A stretch of 64,000 bases of DNA from Pseudomonas sp. LD120 (GTDB lineage Bacteria; Pseudomonadota; Gammaproteobacteria; Pseudomonadales; Pseudomonadaceae). The position numbers and the translations under genes were made by a program. This document shows, piece after piece, positions 29,088 to 38,749 of this stretch; positions within the stretch are counted from its first letter, which is position 1; each line of letters starts with the position of its first letter. The DNA lies in NCBI RefSeq assembly GCF_009861525.1, contig NZ_WVHL01000003.1:1426001-1490000 (forward strand), in the 5' to 3' direction. The notes beneath the pieces are model-generated. The model was not told the DNA's origin. It saw only the letters and a program-made list of their open reading frames with translations, and searched no databases.

Positions 29088-31085
29088 ATGCCGTATCTTT
29101 TTCAGGGACAGACGTCTTGCGTGGTCTTCATGTTTCCCGGGCAGGGCTGCCAGTTCTATCAGATGGGTCGGGAGCTGTATCAGAACAACTCGGTATTTCA
29201 GCGCTGGATGAATGCGCTCGACACCCAGATCCACGCCGAACTGGGGCAGTCGCTTATTGCCCAGATCTACCACGCCGACAATCCGCGCTCCAAGCTGTTC
29301 GACGATATCCGCCTGAGCCACCCGGCGATCTTCATGATCGAGTACGCCTTGGGCAAAACCCTGATCGAGCAGCGGATCGTTCCCGATTACCTGCTGGGCA
29401 CCAGCCTCGGCGAGCTGGCCGCTGCGGCATTGGCCGAAGTGCTTTCGCTGCCTGAGGCGATCCGCCTCGTGGTAGCCCAGGGGCAGTTGTTCCACTCGCA
29501 GCCGTCAGCGGCCGAAGAAGGGGCCATGCTGGCGATCCTTGGCGATGAGGCGCTCTACCAGCAGACGCCGGTGCTGCGCGAACAGTGTGATCTTGCGGCG
29601 TACAACGCGCCTTCGCTGATGGTCGTCGCCGGACGCGCCAGCTCGATCGTCGAGGCTGAACGTTACCTCAGCGCACAGGATGTGGTGTTTCAGCGCCTGC
29701 CGGTCAAGCAGGCTTTTCACTCCCGCCAGGTCGATGCGCTCAAACCGCAAGTCGATGCACTGACCGGCCTGATCGATTGGCAAACGGCGCAGGTGCCGCT
29801 GATCTCCTGCTCCAGCACCCAGACCCTGAAGCAACTTGGCGGCGACCATTTCTGGCAGACCCTGCGTCAGCCGATTCGCTTTTCCCAGACCTTGGCGCGG
29901 ATTGAGCGAGAAGCCGCCGCGCGGGGTGAATCAATGATCTACCTGGACCTGGGACCCAGCGGCACGCTGGCCAACCTGGTCAAGCAGAATATCCGTGACC
30001 GCGCCTTGCCGGCGATTTTTCCCGTGCTCAGCCCGTTCGGCCGCGACCTGGAAAAGTTCGACGAGGTGCTGACCCTGGGGCGTGCCTTGCAGCCGCTGTC
30101 CGCATCCCCGGCCCAGGCCGCTCCGGCAGTGTCGAGGCCGATACCGGCTGCGGTGCAACCGCCGCCGTTGTCGGTCCAGTTGCCACCGCGCCTGGTGCAG
30201 CGTCCCGTGGCGTCGGCTTCCGTCGGGCCAAAGCGCGTTTATGTGTTTCCGGGCCAGGGTTCGCAGCGCCTGGGCATGGGCGCCGCGTTGTTCGAGCAGT
30301 TCCCCGAGTACCTGGCCGAGGCGGACAGGATTCTCGGCTATTCATTGAAGACCCTGTGCCTGGAAGATCCCGATCAGCAACTGTCCAATACCCGGTTCAC
30401 CCAGCCGGCGCTTTACACCGTCAGTGCGCTGGCGTTCCTCAGCAAACAGCAGGCGGACCCGCGCAAGCCGGACTTCCTGGCCGGTCACAGCCTGGGCGAG
30501 TACTGCGCGTTGTTTGCCGCCGGTGGGTTTTCCTTCGAGACCGGGCTGAAGCTGGTGAAAAAACGCGGTGAGCTGATGGCACAAGCCACCGGCGGCAGCA
30601 TGGCGGCCGTGATCGGTCGCAGTCCCGACCAAGTCAATGCGTTGCTGGCCCGCCACGGACTCGGCGCACTGGACGTGGCCAACTACAACTCGCCCTCCCA
30701 GGTGGTGCTCGCAGGCCCCGTCGAGGCACTCAGCGAGGCGCGGGAGATTTTCCAGGCAATGGACATCACCTTCGTCGCACTGCCGGTCAGCGCGCCTTTT
30801 CATTCGCGCTACATGCACAGCGCGATGGAGGCGTTTGGCGAGTACCTCGCCACCTTCGACTATGCGCCGCTGCAGACCCCGGTGATCGCCAACATACACG
30901 CCGAGCCGTACCGCGATGCTGATCTGGTGGGCAACCTGACCCGCCAGATCTGCGGATCGGTGCGCTGGCTCGACACCGTGCAATACCTGATGCGCCAGGG
31001 CGAGTTCGAGTTCGAGGAACTCGGACCGGGCGAGGTGCTGACCAAGCTGGTCAATAGCGTGCGCAATACCGCCGCCTTTTCGTGA
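29088..31085 (+). CDS. rzxG: Tandem acyl hydrolase / trans-acting malonyl acyltransferase
   Basis: A 665-residue protein with two FabD-fold domains joined by a Pro/Ala-rich linker at about 30090-30220. The first domain has FPGQGCQ, GTSLGE (Ser at 29403) and AFHSR, but where malonyl transferases have the carboxylate-binding Arg (KRGELM in the second domain) it reads AQGQLF. That pattern fits the proofreading acyl hydrolases (PedC type). The second domain has FPGQGSQ, GHSLGE, KRGELM and PFHSR, as expected of a malonyl-CoA-specific trans-AT (PedD type) that loads every AT-less module of RzxA-RzxF. It starts the rightward unit with rzxA. The two-domain reading is firm; the division of labour rests on family knowledge. 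Confidence 0.9.
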   Translation: MPYLFQGQTSCVVFMFPGQGCQFYQMGRELYQNNSVFQRWMNALDTQIHAELGQSLIAQIYHADNPRSKLFDDIRLSHPAIFMIEYALGKTLIEQRIVPDYLLGTSLGELAAAALAEVLSLPEAIRLVVAQGQLFHSQPSAAEEGAMLAILGDEALYQQTPVLREQCDLAAYNAPSLMVVAGRASSIVEAERYLSAQDVVFQRLPVKQAFHSRQVDALKPQVDALTGLIDWQTAQVPLISCSSTQTLKQLGGDHFWQTLRQPIRFSQTLARIEREAAARGESMIYLDLGPSGTLANLVKQNIRDRALPAIFPVLSPFGRDLEKFDEVLTLGRALQPLSASPAQAAPAVSRPIPAAVQPPPLSVQLPPRLVQRPVASASVGPKRVYVFPGQGSQRLGMGAALFEQFPEYLAEADRILGYSLKTLCLEDPDQQLSNTRFTQPALYTVSALAFLSKQQADPRKPDFLAGHSLGEYCALFAAGGFSFETGLKLVKKRGELMAQATGGSMAAVIGRSPDQVNALLARHGLGALDVANYNSPSQVVLAGPVEALSEAREIFQAMDITFVALPVSAPFHSRYMHSAMEAFGEYLATFDYAPLQTPVIANIHAEPYRDADLVGNLTRQICGSVRWLDTVQYLMRQGEFEFEELGPGEVLTKLVNSVRNTAAFS

Positions 31086-31173
31086 CCCGCAGTGCGCCCC
31101 GCAGGGCGTTCGGCCGAGGGCCGAGAGCTGCCGAGGGCACTGATCGACTGCACAATCAAATGGACGCCGTGTC

Positions 31174-34100
31174 ATGGAAAAGACGTTGACCGCCAGGTTT
31201 ACCGATCAGTTGCTGTTGCTATCCATCGTGCTGGGCCTGGAGCGCCGGCAACTGATCTCCCGCAGTGGCATCAACCAACCATTCGGGTTTGCCGCGTTGG
31301 CCGCCGCGGCGTCGATCAATGCCGGTCCGTTGCGGGTGGCCTTCGATAGCCTCAAGGCGTTTGGCTGGTTGAGCCAGGCGAGTGACGATGAGTATTTCTT
31401 CAAGGGGCAGGCTTCGGCGATCGACAGCGTGGCGCCACAGCTGGGAGAGCTGTTCGCCCTGTTGGCGCCTGGACGAGCGCCGGGCGCGGAGGACCTGCCG
31501 CACCTGTGGCGCTGGCTGGAACTGTCCGCGCTGGATTGGAACCTGCACTGCCCGGTGTTTATCCGCGGCCTGGATGAACTGCTGTCGCTGGTTTTGTTGC
31601 GTCGCTTGCAGTTGGACGGGGCGCTCGACACCGGCACCGGCCAGGTGGATATCCGGCGTCTTGACCACGCCCGGATCGATCCCGAGCGCGCTCGACAGCT
31701 GGGTGATTTTCTCCGGCGCCAACGGTGGGTTCGCCGTGAAGAACGGCAGTTGCAGCTCAACCCCGAGCGTGGGGCGCTGATCCGCGAGCGGCTGAGCGAG
31801 CCTTTCCTGGCGTATTACGCCAGCTTGCCGGTGATCCTCGATGACTTGCTGTTCGGCACGGGGCCGCAGTGGGCTGGGGCATTGCAGTGGTTGAAGGGGG
31901 CGGGTGAGCAGTTGGCCTGGCCGGGAGATCGTTGGTCGCTGCAACAGTTGCTGGGCAAGGTCTTCGATGCGCAGCCCTGGTCCACCCAACCGGACTGGAT
32001 CGTCGAGTTCGGCAACCCTCTCGACGCTTCCCAGGAGGAACTGTGGCACTGGGTTGGACAACACACGGCCCGAGGCCAGGCGCTGGACAGCCGGCCCTTG
32101 CGAAGACTGAAGCTCGACGGCCCGCTGTCGGGCGACCCGGCACGGCTTCGCCAGCAACTGCGGGACGCGGGTGTCGGTGCCGGCGAGCGGGTGCTGTGGC
32201 TGGGGATCGGCCAGCAGAGTCGGCAAGCGCCGCTGGCTGCGCGGCGGTCGCTCGGGCAACGGCTAGCGCAGCGTTATTACCTGGGCAGCGACGGTTTGGC
32301 GGTGGAGGACGGCAGTGTTCTCGACAGCCTGCGGGGCTCGTTCCAGGCCCTGGCGGCGCTGATCGGCGATCAACCGGTTGTGCTCAGCGAATACCACGGC
32401 TGCCCCCAGGAAGCCCAGGTCGATCGCTTTGCTTGTTATTACCCGGTTGCCGCCGTCGATTACCTGATGGCACTGGCCGGCGCCGGCTTGTTTGCCGACC
32501 CGGGGATGCTGCACAAGCTGCCCCGGGACGGCATGGATTGTGAGGCCAGCAGCGGCTGCTACCAGGCCCGTGACTACTGTGTTCGCCAGGCGAGCCTTGA
32601 TGACCTGCCGGCGTTGCTGGCCCTGGAGTGGGCCTGCTGGCCCGAGGGCGGGCGGGTCGATGAGTCGATCCTGCGTCGCCGCCTGGGGCAGAACCCCTGC
32701 GGGCAACTGGCGCTGGAGTTCAAGGGCGAGGTGGTGGGAGTGATCTATTCCCAGCGCATCACCCAGGTCGAGGGGCTGTTCGGGGTCAATTTCGCCACGG
32801 TCGATCAGTTGTTTAACGGCAACGGCAGCACGGTGCAGATCCAGAGCCTGAATATCCTGCCCGAGCATCAGTACAGCGGTTACGGCGATCAATTGCTGGA
32901 GTTCATGCTGCAGTACTGCACGCTGCTCAACGGCGTTGACACGGTGGTCGGCGTGACCCGTTGCAAGGACTATCCCAAGTACCGGCACATGCCCCAGGCC
33001 GACTACCTGCATTGCCGTGACGAGCGTGGCGTACTGCTGGACCCGGTGCTGCGTTTTCACGAACTGCACGGGGCGCGGATCGAGCAACTGGTGGCCGGGT
33101 ACCGTCCTGCCGATGCCGACAATCGGGGGTACGGGGTGCTGGTGCGCTATGACCTGGCTTGTCGCCAGCGTCAGGAAATCCAGCGGGCTCCGGCGGCGCT
33201 TGAGTTGCCGGCGATCGCCATCGACGACGCGGTTCGCCAGGGCATCAACCGCTGCCTGGGGCAGGCGCTGGACAGTCGGCTGTCGCCACGGCACAGCCTG
33301 ATGGAACTGGGCCTGGACTCGGCGGACCTGCTCGCGCTCAGTGAGCAGTTGGCGCTGACCTTAGGGGTTGCGCTGGAGTCGACCTTTTTCTTTCGCTACA
33401 ACAGCTTCGAGATGATAGTCGCGGCGCTGCAAGAGCGCCTCGGAGGGCCGTTGCCCCCCGCCAGCGCCATGCAACCATCGCCTGCGCACGCTGACAGCGC
33501 GCCGCTCAAGCAGCCGTCCTCCCGGTCCGCCACTGATGCCGATGACTTTGCGGTCATCGGCATCAGTGGCTGTTTTCCCGGTGGGGAACTGGAGGCGTTC
33601 TGGGCCGCGCTTCGCAGTGGCGTCAGCCAGATACGCGAGGTGCCGGCGGGGCGTGCCATGGTGGGGCCGCCGGCGGGCTATATCGACGAGATCGAGTGTT
33701 TCGACCCTGGCTTTTTTGGCCTCTCGCCAGCGGAAGCGAGGTTGATGGACCCTCAGCAACGGTTGCTGCTGCAGCATGCCTGGTGGGCGCTCGACGACGC
33801 CGCGATGACTGCCGCGCAGTTTGCCCGTCGCCCCACCGGCGTGTTTATCGCTGCGGCGCCGAGCGAGTACCGCGAGATCGTTGAGATCCCCCGGGACAGT
33901 CCGTTTCTGCTGACCTCTTCTTCTCCTTGCATGTACGCCAACCGGATTTCCTATTTCCTCGATCTGCGCGGCCCGAGCGAATACTGCAACAGCGCCTGCT
34001 CGTCGGCATTGGTCGCGCTGCACCGGGCGATGCAGGCGATCAGGGCCGGTGAGTGCCGCCAGGCGTTGGTCGGCGCGGTCAACCTGCTGCTGTCGGCTGA

Positions 34101-37100
34101 CGAAACCGCCAGCTACCGGCAGATGGGGTTTCTCAGCGAACAGGCGCAGGCCCGCTCATTCCAGGCCGGCGCCGATGGTTATGTGCGCGCTGAAGGGGTG
34201 GCAGTGCTGTTGCTCAAGCCCCTGGCCGAGGCGGTGCGCGACGGTGACCGGATCCACCTGAAGATCAAGGGCAGTGGCGTGGGTCATGGTGGAAGGGGGG
34301 CTGCGCTGACCGCGCCCGATCACGACGGCATGCAGGCGGCGATGGTTGCGGCCTACCGCAGCGCCGGGGTTGCGCCGGACAGCGTCAGCTACCTGGAGGC
34401 CCACGGGGTGGGCTCGGCGATTGGCGATGCCATTGAAATCGCTGCCATTCAAGCGGCCCGCAAGCAATTGAGCGCTGCCCACGGCGCCGAGGTTGCCTGG
34501 AACATCAGCAGCTTGAAACCACTGATCGGTCATTGCGAGCTGGCGTCCGGCATGGCGGCGCTGTTCAAGGTGATCGACGCCATCAGGCAGCGCCAGCTCC
34601 CGGGGATTGCAGGCTACGTGCAACCCAGCCCGCAGGTCGCCCAGCACTTGCAGCAACTGTGTCTGAGTCCGCAGAGCCGACCCTGGCCCGCGCTCAAGGA
34701 CTGCAACGGGCTGGCATTACCGCGGCGGGCGAGTATCAACAGCTATGGCTTCGGCGGCGTCAACGCCCATCTGGTCGTCGAGGAATACCAAGCGCCCCAG
34801 TGCGCGCGACCGGGCGATAGTGGGCCTCAATTGCTGTTGTTGTCGGCGCGCGATGCCGATCGACTCAAGGAGCAGGCCGCGCGCTTGAGCCGGTTTATCA
34901 GCCAACACCCGGATCTCTGCCTGGCTGACGTCGCCTACACCCTGCAAGCAGGACGTACGGCGATGGCGTGCCGCTGGGCTTGCGTGGCGGACAGCCTCGC
35001 CTCGCTGCAACAGCAGCTTGGCCAGCTCGCCCGGGAACGGCCGGATGCCAGCGTGATGCTTGACGAGCAAGCGCTGCTGATCGATCCACGGCAAGGCGAA
35101 ATGGCCGAGGACGTCGCTCGAGCATTGCAGGGCGGCGACTTACCGGCGTTGGCCGGTTACTGGCGTCAGGGCGTGGCGTTGGACTGGCGGCAACTGCCGC
35201 GTGGCGCTGAAGCCCGGCGCATAGCCCTGCCGGGGTATGCCTTTGCCCGGGAGCGCCACTGGCTGGCGCCACGTCGGGTGGAGGCTGCGCGCCGGCTCGA
35301 CGCGGACCAGGCGCCGCCAGCCAACAGCTTGCGCTCGATCCTTGGCGAACTGTTGGGATGTGCCCCGCAGGCGCTGCTGGGCTGCGAGTCGCGAAGCCTG
35401 GCCAGCCTGGGCCTCAGCTCGCTGGGGGCGGTGGGGCTCAAGGCCCGCCTGGAGCAGCAGCTGCACCTGTCGGTATCGCTGGCCCAGCTCAGTCCCTACC
35501 TCAGCCTTGGCGATGTGGAGCGCGGTCTGGCGACGCTGCAGGGGCAGGGCGCTGATCAGGCCGTGCCGGTATTGCTCGTGGCCCCCGACGCTTGGCGGGA
35601 GCCTTTTGCCTTGAATGATATCCAGCAGTCGTTTTGGTCCGGGCGCACGCTGCTGGCCGCGGCGCAGCGGGTGGGGTGCCATATCTATCTGGAGTTCGAC
35701 TGGCCGGACCTGGACATCTATCGGCTCAACCAGGCCTGGAATCGACTGCTGGCCCGCCATGACGTACTACGGATCAGATTGCGAGATGACGGTCGGCAAC
35801 AGGTCGGCGAGCCGACGCCCTATCGCTTCAAGATTCGGGACCTGAGACGCGCCGAGCCGGCCGAGCGTGAGCGGTCGCTGAGCGTCCTTCGTGGGTCGAT
35901 GTCCCACAAGGTCTATCTGGCCGGACAGGCAGCGTTTTTCGAGATATCGGTGTCGCTGCTCGATCCTCAATACAGCCGGGTCCACCTGAGCATCGACGAG
36001 TTGCTTGTCGACGCCACCTCTGTGGAGTTGCTGTTACAGCAATGGCTGATGGTCTACCGCGAGCCGGCCGCCGAGTTGCCGGACCAGGGCCTGTCGTTCC
36101 GCGACTATCAGTTGTCGCTGGATGCCTTTAGATCGTCGCCGCGCTACCAGCGCGATTTGCAGTACTGGGTCGACAAGCTGGCGCAGGCACCGGCCGGTTT
36201 GTGCTTGCCCAAGGCGCTGCGCCCCGCCGGTCGCGAGCGTCGACGGCTGACGTCGACCCTGGAACAGGGCCGCTGGCGGCGATTGAAAGAACAGGGCGAC
36301 GCACTACAGGTTTCAGGTACTGCGTTGCTGCTGACCCTGTTCGGCCTGGTTCTCAGGCCGGCCAATGCCGACAAGGCATTTTCGTTGATCTGCACCCTCT
36401 ATGGCCGGTCCCCTGTGCACCCCGCAGTCGATCGGTTGATCGGGCCGCTGATCTCCACCCAGTGTTTTGCTTTTGACTGCGCGCCGGACGAAACCCTGGC
36501 TGAATTGGCGCAGCGGGTGCAGCGCCAGTTGCTGGAGGATCTGGATCATTCGAGCGCCAGCGCTGTCAGCGCACTGCGGGAAATCCGTCGTCGTGGCGAC
36601 CCGTCACTGGCGGCAGGCAGCGGCGAGGTGGTGTTCACCTCGATGCTCAACAACCCGGCGATCGAGGCTGCACAGAGCTTTGGCGATGCCCGGCATTACT
36701 GCGTCACCCAGACGCCGCAGATCAACCTCGATCACCAGCTGCGTGAGTGTGGCGGCGCACTGAGTTTCAGTTGGGACGTGGCCATCGATTGCTACCCCGA
36801 TGGGATGATCGATCAGCTGTTTTGCGCTTATTGCCAGTTGCTGGTCATGTTGGCGGATGCTGACGGCTGGGCCCTGAAAGCCGCCGGCTTGGTTGAGAGG
36901 CCGCCACTGGCCGAACAGTCGTTGGCCGTTGCTGATCCAGGCCATTCGGCGCCTTTTAAACTGGCGCCCGGCGCGACGCCGACAATGCCCTTTGCGTTGA
37001 CCGATCAGCAGCAGGCCTATGCCTTCAGCCGAACGCTGCGCAAGGGGCAGGGCAGTTCACATCTCTATCTGGCCGTCGCCATGGAACGCCTGGATATTCC

Positions 37101-38250
37101 TCGGCTGGAACAGGCCTGGCAGCAGTTGGTGGCGCACCATCCGATGTTGAGGGCGCGGGTTCTGCCCAATGGCACCCAGCAGATCATGGCGGCAGCGCCA
37201 TGGGTTCCACTGCAAGCAGACGGGCAGAACCTCGATGGCGTGCAGATCGCCGAACAGATGCTTGGCCGAGTGACTGCGCTGGGTGAATGGCCCTATGTCG
37301 AACTCCGAGTCAGCACGCTGGATGAACGACGCAGCCTGGTGCATCTCGTGGTGGACCTGCTGCTGGTCGACCTCCCCAGTCGAGATCTATTGATCCATCA
37401 ATTGCTGGCTATCTACCACGGTCGACCACCGGCGCCGTTGAGCATCAATGTTGCGGATTACAGGGCGGCTCTCGGGCAGTACAACCGTTCGCCGGCCGCG
37501 CAAAGCGCCACGCGCTATTGGCAGGAAAAATTCCGCATGCTGCCGCAAGGACCGCAGGTGGACCTCGACCGGGACGCCGATGGCGATTATCGGGAATACG
37601 AGTACTGCCTTGATTGTTGGCCAGCATTACGCGAACGCCTCGAACAGGCAGGCCTCTCGGCCGACGCGTTACTGATTGCTGTGTACGCCTGGAGCCTGGC
37701 CAGACACGGCACCAAACAAGCCTTTACCCTGGTCGCCCCAGGTTGGAAAAGGCTCGCGGTACACCCGGATATCGAGCTGTTGGTTGGCGACTTCACGACC
37801 TTGAGCTGGGTCGATTTCGACGATCAACCCATGACCTTGCTAGAGCGAGCCCTGCGTTGTGAACGGATCTTTAGCCTGGATCAACTACACGGCACCGTCA
37901 GCGGCCTACAAGCCCTGCGCAAAGTGGCCACGGATAAACAAAGACCGCGCAAACTTGATTTTTCGGTGGTGTTTACCCGACTCAACCCACAAGGTCCACT
38001 GGATCTCCCCGAGGGCGTAACGCTGATTAAAAGTTCGAGTCGCACCCATGGCGTAGCGCTGGATAATCTAAGTATCGAGCAGCAAGACGGTTTGTTGATT
38101 CACTGGGACCTCGCGCCGGGCGGCTTGGCTCCGGCACGGGTTGAAGCGATGTTTGCCGACTACTGTTGCTTACTGGAAATGTTGGCTGCCGACGAACAAG
38201 CCTGGGGGCTGCGGGAGGACTCGTTGGAGTCGGGCTTGTTGCGCGGGTGA
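31174..38250 (+). CDS. rzxA: Hybrid PKS-NRPS loading protein RzxA (adaptor-GNAT-ACP-KS-ACP-Cy-Cy)
   Basis: A 2358-residue protein. The N-terminal about 460 residues (to about 32560) have no intact catalytic motif and resemble the adaptor plus degenerate methyltransferase-like segment of GNAT loading modules. GNAT about 32570-33160 (ILPEHQYSGYG acyl-CoA loop and a conserved FHELHGAR). ACP 33220-33440 (LGLDSA). KS 33535-34800 (SACSSA; His at 34402 in the altered HGVGS). ACP 35320-35540 (LGLSSLG). Two heterocyclisation domains, 35590-36880 and 36985-38210, each with DxxxxDxxS (DELLVDATS at 35995, DLLLVDLPS at 37354). This fits starter chemistry for a 2-methyloxazole: decarboxylative acetyl loading, transfer without extension, then condensation/cyclisation with serine. 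No A or PCP domain follows, so another protein (RzxB, outside the window) must supply them. Confidence 0.87.
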   Translation: MEKTLTARFTDQLLLLSIVLGLERRQLISRSGINQPFGFAALAAAASINAGPLRVAFDSLKAFGWLSQASDDEYFFKGQASAIDSVAPQLGELFALLAPGRAPGAEDLPHLWRWLELSALDWNLHCPVFIRGLDELLSLVLLRRLQLDGALDTGTGQVDIRRLDHARIDPERARQLGDFLRRQRWVRREERQLQLNPERGALIRERLSEPFLAYYASLPVILDDLLFGTGPQWAGALQWLKGAGEQLAWPGDRWSLQQLLGKVFDAQPWSTQPDWIVEFGNPLDASQEELWHWVGQHTARGQALDSRPLRRLKLDGPLSGDPARLRQQLRDAGVGAGERVLWLGIGQQSRQAPLAARRSLGQRLAQRYYLGSDGLAVEDGSVLDSLRGSFQALAALIGDQPVVLSEYHGCPQEAQVDRFACYYPVAAVDYLMALAGAGLFADPGMLHKLPRDGMDCEASSGCYQARDYCVRQASLDDLPALLALEWACWPEGGRVDESILRRRLGQNPCGQLALEFKGEVVGVIYSQRITQVEGLFGVNFATVDQLFNGNGSTVQIQSLNILPEHQYSGYGDQLLEFMLQYCTLLNGVDTVVGVTRCKDYPKYRHMPQADYLHCRDERGVLLDPVLRFHELHGARIEQLVAGYRPADADNRGYGVLVRYDLACRQRQEIQRAPAALELPAIAIDDAVRQGINRCLGQALDSRLSPRHSLMELGLDSADLLALSEQLALTLGVALESTFFFRYNSFEMIVAALQERLGGPLPPASAMQPSPAHADSAPLKQPSSRSATDADDFAVIGISGCFPGGELEAFWAALRSGVSQIREVPAGRAMVGPPAGYIDEIECFDPGFFGLSPAEARLMDPQQRLLLQHAWWALDDAAMTAAQFARRPTGVFIAAAPSEYREIVEIPRDSPFLLTSSSPCMYANRISYFLDLRGPSEYCNSACSSALVALHRAMQAIRAGECRQALVGAVNLLLSADETASYRQMGFLSEQAQARSFQAGADGYVRAEGVAVLLLKPLAEAVRDGDRIHLKIKGSGVGHGGRGAALTAPDHDGMQAAMVAAYRSAGVAPDSVSYLEAHGVGSAIGDAIEIAAIQAARKQLSAAHGAEVAWNISSLKPLIGHCELASGMAALFKVIDAIRQRQLPGIAGYVQPSPQVAQHLQQLCLSPQSRPWPALKDCNGLALPRRASINSYGFGGVNAHLVVEEYQAPQCARPGDSGPQLLLLSARDADRLKEQAARLSRFISQHPDLCLADVAYTLQAGRTAMACRWACVADSLASLQQQLGQLARERPDASVMLDEQALLIDPRQGEMAEDVARALQGGDLPALAGYWRQGVALDWRQLPRGAEARRIALPGYAFARERHWLAPRRVEAARRLDADQAPPANSLRSILGELLGCAPQALLGCESRSLASLGLSSLGAVGLKARLEQQLHLSVSLAQLSPYLSLGDVERGLATLQGQGADQAVPVLLVAPDAWREPFALNDIQQSFWSGRTLLAAAQRVGCHIYLEFDWPDLDIYRLNQAWNRLLARHDVLRIRLRDDGRQQVGEPTPYRFKIRDLRRAEPAERERSLSVLRGSMSHKVYLAGQAAFFEISVSLLDPQYSRVHLSIDELLVDATSVELLLQQWLMVYREPAAELPDQGLSFRDYQLSLDAFRSSPRYQRDLQYWVDKLAQAPAGLCLPKALRPAGRERRRLTSTLEQGRWRRLKEQGDALQVSGTALLLTLFGLVLRPANADKAFSLICTLYGRSPVHPAVDRLIGPLISTQCFAFDCAPDETLAELAQRVQRQLLEDLDHSSASAVSALREIRRRGDPSLAAGSGEVVFTSMLNNPAIEAAQSFGDARHYCVTQTPQINLDHQLRECGGALSFSWDVAIDCYPDGMIDQLFCAYCQLLVMLADADGWALKAAGLVERPPLAEQSLAVADPGHSAPFKLAPGATPTMPFALTDQQQAYAFSRTLRKGQGSSHLYLAVAMERLDIPRLEQAWQQLVAHHPMLRARVLPNGTQQIMAAAPWVPLQADGQNLDGVQIAEQMLGRVTALGEWPYVELRVSTLDERRSLVHLVVDLLLVDLPSRDLLIHQLLAIYHGRPPAPLSINVADYRAALGQYNRSPAAQSATRYWQEKFRMLPQGPQVDLDRDADGDYREYEYCLDCWPALRERLEQAGLSADALLIAVYAWSLARHGTKQAFTLVAPGWKRLAVHPDIELLVGDFTTLSWVDFDDQPMTLLERALRCERIFSLDQLHGTVSGLQALRKVATDKQRPRKLDFSVVFTRLNPQGPLDLPEGVTLIKSSSRTHGVALDNLSIEQQDGLLIHWDLAPGGLAPARVEAMFADYCCLLEMLAADEQAWGLREDSLESGLLRG

Positions 38251-38749
38251 ATTGGCCGGTGCCACGGCTCAGTGGCAGATGTTGGCAAACGGCGGCGCTT
38301 GTCCGCTGTCCGTTCGGGTTCTGGAGATCGCGCGGTACTGGCTGAATCAGGTTGTCCACGCGTCACCTCGGTTGTCTGTGTATCGACATGACCTGGGCAA
38401 ACACATCAGCGAGAACACTCCCGCCCCGGGTGGGGTACGCCGATCAACTCATGGCGCATGGCATGAGGCGGCTTGATCTGAGATCTGGTCATGGCTTGTA
38501 AGGCTTTAAGGGCAGATACAAAAAATAACGTAAGGAAAGCTCATTGAAATCAATCCATTAGATGGCTTCCTGGGAGGCAGATACAAAACATTTCAAAACT
38601 CCCGTGTACAGGTGTGGAACGCCGAGCGTAATTTCACCCTCAAGCTGTGCGGTCAACGCTGTTGGGTCTGCAATGGAATTCAGCCTGTAGCATCCCGGAT
38701 TTTCAAGCCTCCACCGGGTTTGCACCTACAACAATAGAGGGAGCTATTC
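38251..38749. other. Non-coding stretch downstream of rzxA
   Basis: Five hundred bases with no supported gene. From about 38500 it is more AT-rich than the flanking genes. A 13-base direct repeat, GGCAGATACAAAA, occurs at 38511-38523 and 38576-38588. No T-tailed terminator hairpin was found after rzxA. The last bases hold the ribosome site (GAGGGAG) of the HIT gene. Confidence 0.6.

Noticed and set aside
35995..36021. First C-like domain of RzxA as an inactive condensation domain lacking HHxxxDG
   Set aside because: The sequence DELLVDATS is the DxxxxDxxS motif of heterocyclisation domains, so it is a Cy domain, not a dead C domain.
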